Positions 13,646 through 20,740 of a stretch of DNA of 22,260 nt are shown here, piece by piece (the first letter of the stretch is position 1; each line of letters opens with the position of its first letter). The DNA is from DATIBL01 sp035457505 (GTDB taxonomy: Bacteria > Patescibacteriota > Minisyncoccia > Phycocordibacterales > UBA6899): positions 1 through 22,260 of the forward strand of contig DATIBL010000123.1 in the NCBI GenBank assembly GCA_035457505.1, read 5' to 3'. The position numbers were made by a program, and so were the translations under genes. The notes beneath the pieces are model-generated. The model was not told where the DNA came from. It saw nothing but the letters and a program-made list of their open reading frames with translations, and did not search any database.

Positions 13646-16600
13646 CTACAGCGCCTTCACTTTTTCGGCGACGACGGAGGGTGATTCGTTGCGGAAGGAA
13701 AAGCGGCCCTTGATCGCAACGCAACGATCGGGAAGGACGAAATCTTTGCATTCTTCGAGCGTGCGGGGGAAGAGGACGACCTCGATCGAACCCGTAAAAT
13801 CGGCAAGCGTGATGAACGCCATGTGTTCGTTCTTTTTGGTGAGCACGACGCGGTGTTTCTCGATGATCCCGGCGACGATCGCGGGCGCTCCGTCGCGCGA
13901 GGTTTCGGTGAGATCTTTGATCGACACGCCTGCTTTCTCCATCTTTGCGCGGTGCTCTTCGAGGGGGTGACCGGAGACATACAAACCAAGGAGTTCCTTT
14001 TCCCATGAGAGGCGCTCTTTCGTGCTTGCCTCGGCGGCAGGGCGCAGGCGGAAAGAAGGGAGCGCGGAGGGGTCTGCAAAACCCGAGAAGAGCGAATCCT
14101 GCGCGTCGGCTTCCATCTTGGCATGCGCGCGGTGGTACTCGATCGCCATGTCGATGTTTCCGAGGAGGGCGCCGCGCTCCTCGCCGAGCGTGTCGAACGC
14201 GCCGGATTTGATGAGCGCTTCGAGCGATTTTTTGTTGAGGTCTTTGTGTGTGACCCGCTCGAGGAATTCTGCGTACGTGCGGAACGGTCCGCCGCGCTTG
14301 CGCTCGGTGATGATCGCGTCGGCTGCTGCTTCGCCGAGATTTTTGATCGTATAGAGGCCGAAGCGGATCATGTCGTCTTTGTCGGTGGCGCCTTTGACGA
14401 CCGTGAAATCCGCAAACGAGGCATTAAGATCTGGCGGAAGCACCTGAATCGCCATGTGCTTGCACTCGGCGATCACCTCGGAGACCTTCTCTGTGTCTCC
14501 GGCTTCGGCGGAGAGTACTGCGGCCATATACTCGGCGGGAAAGTTCGCCTTGAGGTATGCAGTCTGATATGCGACGCGTCCATAGCTCGCGGAGTGCGCC
14601 TTGTTGAATCCGTATGCGGCGAACGGCTCGATCCACGCCCAGATCTCTTCGGCTTTTTTGCGCGACCAGTTGGAATGCTCGATCGTTCCGGTGATGAACT
14701 TTTCTTTCTGCTTGGCCATTTCTTCCGGGATCTTCTTGCCGACTGCTTTGCGGAATTTGTCGACTTCGCCCCAGGAGTATCCGGCGAGTTCGTGCGCCAT
14801 GATGAGGAGGTCGTCCTGGTAGACGAGAATGCCGTGCGTCTGTTTCAATATCGGCTCAAGCGCAGGATCGAGATAGGAAATGATTGATGGGTCCTTTTTG
14901 CGTGCGATGTACTCTGGAATGAACTGCATCGGTCCCGGGCGATAGAGCGCAACCATGGCGTTGATATCGTGGATCGTCGTCGGGCGGAGTTCCACAAGCC
15001 ATTTGGTCATACCCGCGCCGTTCAGCTGGAAGAGGCCGGTCGTTTCACCGCGCGCGAGCATCGCGTAGACTTTTTTATCGTTGAGCGGAATGCGCTCGAT
15101 ATCGATGGTGATCCCGCGGAGCTCCTCCACAAGGCGGATCGCATTGGCGAGGATCGTGAGGTTGCGGATGCCGAGGAAGTCGAGTTTGGTGAGTCCGATG
15201 CCGTCTTCGCCGACAGTGTACATGTCATACTGCGTGATGAGTTTGCCGCCTTTCGGGTCGAACTGAACGGGGACGTAGTCGAGAAGCGGCTTCGGCGCGA
15301 TCACGACGCCCGCCGCATGGACAGAAACGTGGCGAACGGTGCCTTCGAGTTTGCGTGCGATGTCGAGAATCTCGCGCACCTCCGGTTCGGTTTTGTAGCT
15401 CTTGGCGAGATCCGGCTCGAGCTCCATGGCGTGTTCGATCGTCATGGGGAATCCCTGAGAGCCCATCGGGATCATGCGTGCGATGCGGTCGCCGAGCTCA
15501 TAGGGCTTGCCGAGCGCGCGCGCCACATCGCGCACCGCCCCGCGGGCCATCATGGTGCCGAAGGTGCCGATCTGCGCGACCTTGTCTGCGCCATATTTGC
15601 GCTTGGCATATTCGAGCACTTCTTCGCGCCGATCGTCCGCGAAATCCATATCGATATCCGGAGCAGAGGGGCGCTCCGGGTTGAGAAAGCGTTCGAAGGG
15701 GATGCGATATTCCAAGGGATCGATCTTGGTCATCCCGAGGAGATAGGTGGTCATCGACCCAGCGACGGAACCGCGGATGTTGGTATAGATGCCGTTCTCA
15801 TGCGCAAAGCGGATCAGGTCTTCGACGACGAGAAAATATGCGGCATAGCCTTTCATTTTGACGATGCCGAGCTCATAGTCGAGGCGCTCAAGTACATCGG
15901 CACGGCCCTCGAGTCCGCGGCGCGGAATTCCGGAGAGGCAGAGTTCGCGAAGGACGTCGTCGGACGTCTTGCCCTCGGGAAGAGGGAATTCGGGGAAAAT
16001 GAATTTGCCGAGCGTGATGTCGATCTGGCAGCGGTCGGCGATCATCTTCGTGTTCGCGACAGCCTCCGGAATGTCGGCGAACCACTCAAGCGCCTCGGCG
16101 GTCGAGATGAAATGATAGTGCCCGTCGCCGCCGAAGATCCCCATGTCGGTCACGTCGCTCGCGGTGCCGATCGCAACAAGCGTCTTGTGCGCCTGCGCAT
16201 CGTCCTTCATGAGGTAGTGCGAATCTTGCGTTGCGACGAGCGGGATCGCGAGCTTCTTTGCAAGGGCCACGAGCGCGTTCCGCCATTCCCAGAATCCTTC
16301 GACGTCCGGATGGTGCATCACTTCGATGAAGTAGTTCTCTTTTCCGAAGATTTCCTGATATTCGCGGATGACCTCCTCGGCTTTTTCCATGTTGCCGCTT
16401 TGGATCGCGCGGCCGAGCTCTCCTGCCGGACAGCCGGAGAGCGCGATCAGCCCGTCGGAATATGCGCGCAAGAGGTCTTTGTCGACGCGGGGTTTGTAGT
16501 AGTAGCCCTCGACGTGCGCGGCGGTCACGAGGCGGATCAGATTGCGGTAGCCTTCGTTGTTCTTGGCGAGGAGCGTGAGGTGGTAGCGCTTGTTGTCGAT

Positions 16601-16888
16601 GCCCGGCTCCTTGTCGAGGCGCGTGCGATTCGCGACATACGTTTCGACGCCGATGATCGGCTTCACGCCGTGCTTCATGCATGCTCCATAGAAGTCGATC
16701 GCGCCATACATCGCGCCATGGTCGGTGAGTCCGATCGCGGACATGCCGAGCTCTTTGGCGCGTTTGACCATCGGCTCGACTTTGGTAAGTCCGTCGAGGA
16801 GGGAATAGTGCGAGTGGGTGTGAAGGTGGATGAATTCCGGTGCCGCTGCCGGGACTGCTGCCGTGTCGGGGGAATGCTCGCGCTGCAT
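13646..16888 (-). CDS. dnaE: DNA polymerase III alpha subunit
   Basis: The 1080-aa replicative polymerase of the DnaE type. The N-terminal PHP domain shows FIHLHTHSHYSLLDG (His21, His23) and GLTDHGAMYGAIDF. The family C polymerase core shows PDIDMDFADDRREEV (Asp411, Asp413) and KLDFLGIRNLTIL (Asp570), the three catalytic aspartates expected from E. coli DnaE. Helix-hairpin-helix and OB-fold regions follow (VVAGIIEKHRVVLTKKNEHM). The end falls soon after the OB fold, giving a shorter C-terminus than E. coli DnaE (1160 aa), so the tau-binding tail may be reduced. The start at 16888 fits an extended -10 eight bases upstream, and there is no Shine-Dalgarno. Long open frames on the opposite strand (for example 14969-16903) are codon-bias shadows. 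Confidence 0.96.
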   Translation of the reverse strand: MQREHSPDTAAVPAAAPEFIHLHTHSHYSLLDGLTKVEPMVKRAKELGMSAIGLTDHGAMYGAIDFYGACMKHGVKPIIGVETYVANRTRLDKEPGIDNKRYHLTLLAKNNEGYRNLIRLVTAAHVEGYYYKPRVDKDLLRAYSDGLIALSGCPAGELGRAIQSGNMEKAEEVIREYQEIFGKENYFIEVMHHPDVEGFWEWRNALVALAKKLAIPLVATQDSHYLMKDDAQAHKTLVAIGTASDVTDMGIFGGDGHYHFISTAEALEWFADIPEAVANTKMIADRCQIDITLGKFIFPEFPLPEGKTSDDVLRELCLSGIPRRGLEGRADVLERLDYELGIVKMKGYAAYFLVVEDLIRFAHENGIYTNIRGSVAGSMTTYLLGMTKIDPLEYRIPFERFLNPERPSAPDIDMDFADDRREEVLEYAKRKYGADKVAQIGTFGTMMARGAVRDVARALGKPYELGDRIARMIPMGSQGFPMTIEHAMELEPDLAKSYKTEPEVREILDIARKLEGTVRHVSVHAAGVVIAPKPLLDYVPVQFDPKGGKLITQYDMYTVGEDGIGLTKLDFLGIRNLTILANAIRLVEELRGITIDIERIPLNDKKVYAMLARGETTGLFQLNGAGMTKWLVELRPTTIHDINAMVALYRPGPMQFIPEYIARKKDPSIISYLDPALEPILKQTHGILVYQDDLLIMAHELAGYSWGEVDKFRKAVGKKIPEEMAKQKEKFITGTIEHSNWSRKKAEEIWAWIEPFAAYGFNKAHSASYGRVAYQTAYLKANFPAEYMAAVLSAEAGDTEKVSEVIAECKHMAIQVLPPDLNASFADFTVVKGATDKDDMIRFGLYTIKNLGEAAADAIITERKRGGPFRTYAEFLERVTHKDLNKKSLEALIKSGAFDTLGEERGALLGNIDMAIEYHRAHAKMEADAQDSLFSGFADPSALPSFRLRPAAEASTKERLSWEKELLGLYVSGHPLEEHRAKMEKAGVSIKDLTETSRDGAPAIVAGIIEKHRVVLTKKNEHMAFITLADFTGSIEVVLFPRTLEECKDFVLPDRCVAIKGRFSFRNESPSVVAEKVKAL

Positions 16889-16896
16889 ACGGGGGC

Positions 16897-16905
16897 ATTA
16901 TAGCA
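16897..16905 (-). promoter_or_regulatory. dnaE promoter, extended -10, near leaderless
   Basis: On the minus strand TGC (16905-16903) directly precedes a perfect TATAAT (16902-16897), and the dnaE ATG follows eight bases later. No good -35 is seen; a DnaA box occupies the region upstream. Confidence 0.75.
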
Positions 16906-16912
16906 GAGCGGG

Positions 16913-16921
16913 TTATCCACA
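16913..16921. promoter_or_regulatory. Consensus DnaA box upstream of dnaE
   Basis: TTATCCACA on the plus strand is an exact match to the classical 9-mer DnaA box. It is centred about 17 bp upstream of the dnaE -10 box, where a -35 or activator would sit. A single 9-mer can occur by chance. Confidence 0.5.
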
Positions 16922-16985
16922 TGCGGTTGCGTTTTCTTGGGGCAGTGCCACTATGTGAAGAGAGTCAAAACAACGGGGGAAAGTC

Positions 16986-17462
16986 ATGAATTGGCGGGAT
17001 ATTTGCTCCCGTACGAGCCTGTTCGCGAAGCGGATCAGGACTGCGATAGCAAAGCCGTTTGATCCGGCGATCCTGGTTGGGGACAAAAGTCGTGCTCGCA
17101 GAGATGACGAGCCTGATCCGGAAGATGAAGTTCTTGCCGAGAAAAGCAGACAGCTTGATGAGTTGTATCGGACCTATCCTCCCGAAGACGAACGGCCGGA
17201 AGGAAAGAAACACCTCTCCTGGAGAGATAAGCTGTGGACGCATATTCGTCCGCTTCTCGTCTTGAATGGCACGCTCTTTGCGCTTTTCTTGATCGGCGCG
17301 AGCATTCTCCCTCCTTCGCACCCGCTTCCGAGCATCGCGATCATGTGCTCTGCCGCGACTTTCGCGTATTGGTTCTGGGTCGGCCGCTGGCACAAACGGA
17401 TCATGGATCGCGTGTGGGAAAAGTTCACGGAAAAATATGGGAAGCATTGGCATCGACGATAG
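16986..17462 (+). CDS. Small membrane protein, 158 aa, unknown function
   Basis: Family not recognised. A charged, Asp/Glu-rich N-terminal half (DDEPDPEDEVLAEKSRQLDE) is followed by two closely spaced hydrophobic segments at about residues 89-108 (LLVLNGTLFALFLIGASIL) and 115-130 (IAIMCSAATFAYWFWVG), then a basic tail (KHWHRR). The hairpin-like topology with a short loop (PPSHPLP) would place both ends in the cytoplasm. The start is supported by GGGGGA (16975-16980) five bases before the ATG. A possible promoter is TTGCGT (16927) with the weak ACTATG (16950). It is divergent from dnaE and is followed by a terminator. Confidence 0.75.
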   Translation: MNWRDICSRTSLFAKRIRTAIAKPFDPAILVGDKSRARRDDEPDPEDEVLAEKSRQLDELYRTYPPEDERPEGKKHLSWRDKLWTHIRPLLVLNGTLFALFLIGASILPPSHPLPSIAIMCSAATFAYWFWVGRWHKRIMDRVWEKFTEKYGKHWHRR

Positions 17463-17463
17463 A

Positions 17464-17491
17464 CCTCCGCGCGGAAACGCCGGAGGATTTT
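17464..17491 (+). terminator. Terminator upstream of rnhB
   Basis: CCTCCG pairs with CGGAGG (17464-17469 and 17481-17486), with an inner GCG/CGC and a GAAA tetraloop and one bulged C, followed by ATTTT. The extended -10 of rnhB begins on the last base. Confidence 0.85.
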
Positions 17492-17499
17492 GCTATACT
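17491..17499 (+). promoter_or_regulatory. rnhB promoter, extended -10, near leaderless
   Basis: TGCTATACT is an extended -10 (TGn + TATACT, 17494-17499). The ATG is eight bases downstream, so the leader is only a base or two. No -35 is recognisable. Confidence 0.7.
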
Positions 17500-17507
17500 C
17501 CCTCCAT

Positions 17508-18098
17508 ATGGCCCCATGGATCATCGGGATCGACGAGGTTGGCCGCGGACCGCTGGCTGGACCGGTCGCCGTTGGTGCTGTCCGTGCGAGCAGAAGGGTG
17601 CTGCGGGTGTTTTGCGAGATCCGGGAATCCAAGCAGCTCTCCGCTCGAGCGCGGGAGGAGTGGGCCGCGCGGATCGCGAGCGCGCGGGGAGCGGAGCTCG
17701 ACTTCGCTGTCGCGTTCGTCTCTGCATCGGTGATCGATCGCATCGGGATCAATCCGGCTATCGCACGTGCGCTCGAGAGGGCGATCGGGAGAGTCGCGAC
17801 CGACCCAGCGCGGACGCGCGTCCTGCTCGATGGGGGACTCCGCGCACCGGGAGAATACAAAGATCAGCAGACCATCATCCGGGGCGATGCATCCGAGACC
17901 GCGATCGCGATGGCTTCGGTGGTCGCAAAGGTCGCCCGTGACGCCCGAATGGCTCGGCTTTCGCTCCGCTTTCCGGGGTATGGATTCGAACGGCATGCAG
18001 GGTATGGCACGGCGGCGCATATGGCTGCGATCCGCTCGCTTGGCCCTTCCCGCGAGCACCGGCGGTCATTTCTCCGTTCGGTCTTGCAAATAGGCTGA
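17508..18098 (+). CDS. rnhB: Ribonuclease HII
   Basis: 196 aa; cleaves the RNA strand of RNA-DNA hybrids, including single ribonucleotides in DNA. Signature motifs: GIDEVGRGPLAGPV with the catalytic Asp-Glu pair, ESKQLS (usually DSKxLS, so Asp is replaced by Glu here), LLDGG, and GDASETAIAMASVVAKVARD carrying the fourth acidic ligand. The ending GYGFERHAGYGTAAHMAAI and HRRSF is typical of RNase HII. The ATG at 17508 is set by the -10 box eight bases upstream; in-frame upstream codons back to 17490 would lie within the promoter. The promoter of rpmF begins inside the last codons of this gene. Confidence 0.95.
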   Translation: MAPWIIGIDEVGRGPLAGPVAVGAVRASRRVLRVFCEIRESKQLSARAREEWAARIASARGAELDFAVAFVSASVIDRIGINPAIARALERAIGRVATDPARTRVLLDGGLRAPGEYKDQQTIIRGDASETAIAMASVVAKVARDARMARLSLRFPGYGFERHAGYGTAAHMAAIRSLGPSREHRRSFLRSVLQIG

Positions 18099-18111
18099 AA
18101 ATACGTATACT
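18084..18111 (+). promoter_or_regulatory. rpmF promoter, leaderless
   Basis: TTGCAA (18084-18089), a 16-bp spacer, then TATACT (18106-18111). Seven bases separate it from the rpmF ATG, placing the predicted start point on or next to the start codon. The -35 is within the end of rnhB. Confidence 0.75.
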
Positions 18112-18118
18112 CGCTCCC

Positions 18119-18415
18119 ATGGTAGTCCACATGCGACATACTCGCGCGCATACGGCCAATCGCCGTTCGCACCACGCCTTGAAGGGCGCGACGTTTTCAA
18201 CCTGCCAGAAGTGCGGGGCGAAGCATCTCGCGCATCGCGTGTGCATGCAGTGCGGAACCTATCGCGGTCGCGTCGTTCTTGACGTTATGGCTAAGACGGT
18301 AAAGCGCCAGAAGAAGGCCGAGGCTGAAAAGGCCAAGGCAACGGGCGCATCGAAGCCGGCGGCAAAGAAGGCGGCAGCGAAGGGAGAAAAGAAGGAAGAC
18401 AAGAAGACCGCGTAA
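18119..18415 (+). CDS. rpmF: 50S ribosomal protein L32 with a Lys/Ala-rich tail
   Basis: 98 aa. The N-terminal 55 residues are L32: MRHTRAHTANRRSHHAL, then a zinc knuckle made of Cys29-x2-Cys32 (CQKC) and Cys42-x2-Cys45 (CMQC), then GTYRGRVVLDV. The remaining 40 or so residues are a low-complexity basic tail rich in Lys and Ala (KKAEAEKAKA, PAAKKAAAKG), which standard bacterial L32 (about 57 aa) lacks. The tail is probably disordered and may contact rRNA. It has its own leaderless promoter. A small hairpin follows the stop. Confidence 0.93.
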   Translation: MVVHMRHTRAHTANRRSHHALKGATFSTCQKCGAKHLAHRVCMQCGTYRGRVVLDVMAKTVKRQKKAEAEKAKATGASKPAAKKAAAKGEKKEDKKTA

Positions 18416-18420
18416 ATTCT

Positions 18421-18434
18421 CGCTCTTTTGAGCG
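18421..18434 (+). terminator. Hairpin after rpmF, uncertain terminator
   Basis: CGCTC-TTTT-GAGCG is a 5-bp stem five bases after the rpmF stop. The downstream sequence is CGGGA, not a T-run, so intrinsic termination is doubtful. Confidence 0.35.
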
Positions 18435-18453
18435 CGGGATGGACCGGCGTACC

Positions 18454-18482
18454 TTGACCTGCTTTCGCGCTTTTCCTATACT
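18454..18482 (+). promoter_or_regulatory. nusB-NUDIX promoter
   Basis: TTGACC (18454-18459), an exact 17-bp spacer, then TATACT (18477-18482). The leader is about 9 nt and holds no Shine-Dalgarno. Confidence 0.85.
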
Positions 18483-18497
18483 TGAAGAAATCGTCCT

Positions 18498-19403
18498 ATG
18501 GCAAATCGGCACCTTTCCAGAAGCATCGTGCTTCAAGCACTCTTTGAGTGGGACTTTAACCATTGCAAAGAGGGCGTGATCGAAGAGATCATGGAACGCA
18601 ATGTTGCCGAATTCGCCCCTGGATTGAACGACTCCACCTTCATGACGGCCTTGGTGCGCAACGTGCTCGCCAAGCAGCCTGAGCTCGACGTCATCATCGA
18701 AAAGGCCGCTCCGCAGTGGCCGATTGATCGTATCAGCGCCGTCGATCGCAACGTGCTCCGGCTCGGACTCTGCGAGCTGCTTTTTGGCGATCGTGGCGAG
18801 GTGCCGCCCAAGGTTGCGATCAACGAGGCGATCGAACTCGCCAAGACCTTCGGAGGAGAAAATAGCGGCCGCTTCGTCAACGGCGTTCTCGGTGCGGTCT
18901 ACAAGGAGATCGGCGAACCGGGCAAAGACGAGACGAGTCCCAATCGCGACAAAAAAGGCCAGATTGATATTTCCAAGCTTCCGCTCGAGAAGCTCGGCGG
19001 CGCTGTCGTCTATGCGCGCCACAACGGCGAGATCTATCTCGCGCTCGTGCACGACATCTTCGGCCACTGGACCCTTTCGAAGGGCCACATCGAAGAGAAC
19101 GAAAGCGAAGAAGAAGGTACGCTTCGTGAGATCAAAGAAGAGATCGGCGTCGACATGACGCTTCAGGAGAAGCTCGGCGAGAACGAATACATCGCGTCGC
19201 ATCCCGAGAAGGGAAAGATCCGCAAGCGGGTCAACTATTACCTCGGCGAAGCGCCGTTCATTCCGCTCCAGCTCGAAGAAGGGAAGGGCGGCCTCGATGA
19301 CGCCCGCTGGTTCAAGGCGACCGAGATCGTCGATCTCAACATCTACGACGACATCCTCCCGATCATCACCAAGGCAGTCACGTCCTTGTTGAAATCGGCA
19401 TGA
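18498..19403 (+). CDS. nusB: NusB transcription antitermination factor fused to a NUDIX hydrolase
   Basis: 301 aa. Residues 1 to about 140 are NusB, an RNA-binding antitermination factor working with NusE/S10 on rRNA operons: RSIVLQALFEWDF, RISAVDRNVLRLGLCELLF, and PPKVAINEAIELAKTFGGENSGRFVNGVLG. After a charged linker comes a full NUDIX domain (about 165-297) that starts LGGAVVYARHNG. Its NUDIX box is a perfect match to Gx5Ex7REUxEExGU at residues 196-218 (Gly196, Glu202, Arg210, Glu211, Glu214, Glu215, Gly217). The NUDIX substrate is unknown; diadenosine or nucleotide diphosphate derivatives are typical. The frame is continuous with no internal start signal, so a fusion is likely. The last codons form one copy of a 27-bp direct repeat, and the stop overlaps the next ATG (ATGA). 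Confidence 0.93.
   Translation: MANRHLSRSIVLQALFEWDFNHCKEGVIEEIMERNVAEFAPGLNDSTFMTALVRNVLAKQPELDVIIEKAAPQWPIDRISAVDRNVLRLGLCELLFGDRGEVPPKVAINEAIELAKTFGGENSGRFVNGVLGAVYKEIGEPGKDETSPNRDKKGQIDISKLPLEKLGGAVVYARHNGEIYLALVHDIFGHWTLSKGHIEENESEEEGTLREIKEEIGVDMTLQEKLGENEYIASHPEKGKIRKRVNYYLGEAPFIPLQLEEGKGGLDDARWFKATEIVDLNIYDDILPIITKAVTSLLKSA
19367..19393 (+). repeat. 27-bp direct repeat, copy 1 (3' end of nusB-NUDIX)
   Basis: A perfect 27-bp match to 20275-20301, beginning CACCAAGGCAG and ending TTGTTGAA. It encodes the TKAVTSLLK end of the NUDIX domain. Confidence 0.97.
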
Positions 19404-20254
19404 CATCGCTTCTCGTTATCGTTGCCGGAGTTCTCCTGGGAGTGTTTTTCCTCCGATGGAGCAGCAATCGTGTCGAAAACATACAGGCAGAGAGATCGAA
19501 AGAAAACGACAAGGCGCTGGTGTTCCTTGCGAAGTTTCTTGCGTTGGGTTTCCTTTTGTTTCCCCTCGTGATCACGTTTTTTTCCTTTTTTCGGCCACCA
19601 GTAGAATCTGAGCCGGTGAAGATCGCTTGTTCGAGCGGGGAAATCGTTCTGAAGACGAGAAAAATCTATTCTTTTGGAAACGGAATCTTTCTTTACTCTG
19701 ATGTGGTGTATCGACGCGGAGGAGAGGATCTTCCGTTCGGCGAGCCACGCATTGTTGTTTCAGGCTATGAATATCGAGACATACCTGATGAGCAAACCCC
19801 GCGGCTGGCCTTCTATCTCAGTCCGATGAATTTCTCCAGGCAGGATGTCGATGTCATTGTGGGCTGTGTGTCCCAACATCTATTTGATTTTCAGGCACTC
19901 GTTGTCCTGCATGCCAAAAGCAAAACTTATCCCAGCACGTCGACTCACGTGAATGGCTTTATTTATGCTGATTTTCCTGAGAAAAAACTCTCTTTCGCGT
20001 GCGCGGACAATATTTGGATCACCATCAGTAAGGATAGCAATCTAAGCTCCGTAATGGGGGTGCCTGACGGTAGTGAGAGCTTCATTGTGGTCAGGTACGA
20101 CGGTCCCGAAACATATAACAATCTTGGGAAATACAATATCTCCACCGGACAGCTTGAAGTTTCCCGGGGCCGTGCCACAAGCAGCTATGATTATGCCAGT
20201 TTATGCAAGAATGAAGACGGGAAGACGCTTTCTGAAGTTTTTCCTCCAAATTAA
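19400..20254 (+). CDS. Membrane protein of unknown function inserted at the nusB 3' end
   Basis: 284 aa, family not recognised. Two hydrophobic helices lie near the N-terminus (about residues 3-18, LLVIVAGVLLGVFFL, and about 42-64, FLAKFLALGFLLFPLVITFF). A soluble, beta-rich region of about 215 residues follows with scattered cysteines. The likely arrangement is a membrane-anchored protein whose C-terminal domain is outside. The start overlaps the nusB-NUDIX stop (ATGA), so it would be co-translated. The DNA is visibly more AT-rich than its neighbours and uses codons they avoid (TTA, ATA, AAA). It lies between the two copies of the 27-bp repeat. Recent acquisition is the best reading. Confidence 0.8.
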   Translation: MTSLLVIVAGVLLGVFFLRWSSNRVENIQAERSKENDKALVFLAKFLALGFLLFPLVITFFSFFRPPVESEPVKIACSSGEIVLKTRKIYSFGNGIFLYSDVVYRRGGEDLPFGEPRIVVSGYEYRDIPDEQTPRLAFYLSPMNFSRQDVDVIVGCVSQHLFDFQALVVLHAKSKTYPSTSTHVNGFIYADFPEKKLSFACADNIWITISKDSNLSSVMGVPDGSESFIVVRYDGPETYNNLGKYNISTGQLEVSRGRATSSYDYASLCKNEDGKTLSEVFPPN

Positions 20255-20257
20255 AAT

Positions 20258-20308
20258 ATGAAGGCTGAAATATACACCAAGGCAGTCACGTCCTTGTTGA
20301 AGGCATAA
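20258..20308 (+). pseudogene. Displaced original 3' end of nusB-NUDIX
   Basis: After the inserted gene, the sequence encodes YTKAVTSLLKA and stop in the frame of the NUDIX C-terminus (the first copy reads ITKAVTSLLKSA and stop). It forms a 16-codon frame from the ATG at 20258. The intrinsic terminator follows directly, as expected if this is the original gene end. It is probably a relic rather than a working peptide gene. Confidence 0.75.
20275..20301 (+). repeat. 27-bp direct repeat, copy 2
   Basis: Identical to 19367-19393. The copies are 908 bp apart start to start and enclose the membrane-protein gene. Confidence 0.97.
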
Positions 20309-20309
20309 G

Positions 20310-20337
20310 AAAACCCCCGGATGTCCGGAGGGTTTTT
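20310..20337. terminator. Bidirectional terminator
   Basis: AAAACCC pairs with GGGTTTT, with an inner CCGG/CCGG and one bulged A, loop ATGT, and T5 on the right. It ends the nusB-NUDIX transcript on + and the 63-aa gene on -. Confidence 0.88.
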
Positions 20338-20348
20338 GTTCTGCTCGT

Positions 20349-20540
20349 TTAGCGTAGTCCGGCACGCTGAATTTTCTCGATGAGGAGCAGGTGGTTCTTG
20401 TCGAGCATTTCCTTCTCGCGCAGAAGTTCTTCGGCATAGGCGTCCGACATTCGGTCGATCGCGATCCCGAAGATGGTCTGCATCTCATCGTCGCCGAAGC
20501 CGACGAGCGACTTCCTGAGGCGTTCCTTCGCGTCTGACAT
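20349..20540 (-). CDS. Small helical hypothetical protein, 63 aa
   Basis: Family not recognised. The product MSDAKERLRKSLVGFGDD..., ending IEKIQRAGLR, is predicted helical, with a charged heptad-like C-terminal half (YAEELLREKEMLDKNHLLLIEKIQ) that could form a coiled coil. I chose the ATG at 20540 because upstream codons become rare for this genome. The frame stays open to 20738, with further ATGs at 20648 and 20681, so a longer product is possible. A TTGACA box lies at 20623-20618. A bidirectional terminator follows the stop. Confidence 0.6.
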   Translation of the reverse strand: MSDAKERLRKSLVGFGDDEMQTIFGIAIDRMSDAYAEELLREKEMLDKNHLLLIEKIQRAGLR

Positions 20541-20592
20541 GATCGTGTTCACCCGATGATTCCTGCCGTATGGTACGGGTGCCGCCGGCATG

Positions 20593-20623
20593 TGTCTAGG
20601 CATCATTGGTGCAATGTTGTCAA
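20593..20623 (-). promoter_or_regulatory. Possible promoter of the 63-aa gene
   Basis: On the minus strand TTGACA (20623-20618) with TAGACA (20598-20593). The 19-bp spacer is long. It overlaps the -35 of the opposing candidate. Confidence 0.35.
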
Positions 20624-20645
20624 AACGCCGCGAATCGAGTAACGT
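20617..20645 (+). promoter_or_regulatory. Possible rnc promoter with a long leader
   Basis: TTGTCA (20617-20622), 17 bp, then TAACGT (20640-20645). The leader to rnc would be about 157 nt and contain the long inverted repeat. A second candidate -10, TATTAT at 20765-20770, would give a leader of about 32 nt. Confidence 0.4.
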
Positions 20646-20740
20646 CATGAGTAGGGTATGTTTGGAAACCCGCTTTCGCATCGAGGATTCCGAGACCGGG
20701 ACCCGCAGGGCGGAATGGAGTTTCTCAGCATACCCCAAGG

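Noticed and set aside
14969..16903. 644-aa plus-strand open frame opposite dnaE
   Set aside because: It is exactly antisense to a clear dnaE; long antisense frames are expected from the GC-rich codon use, and no family motif is present.
19400..20308. The region between the 27-bp repeats as an insertion sequence
   Set aside because: No transposase, recombinase or terminal inverted repeats are present; only a direct repeat and one membrane-protein gene.
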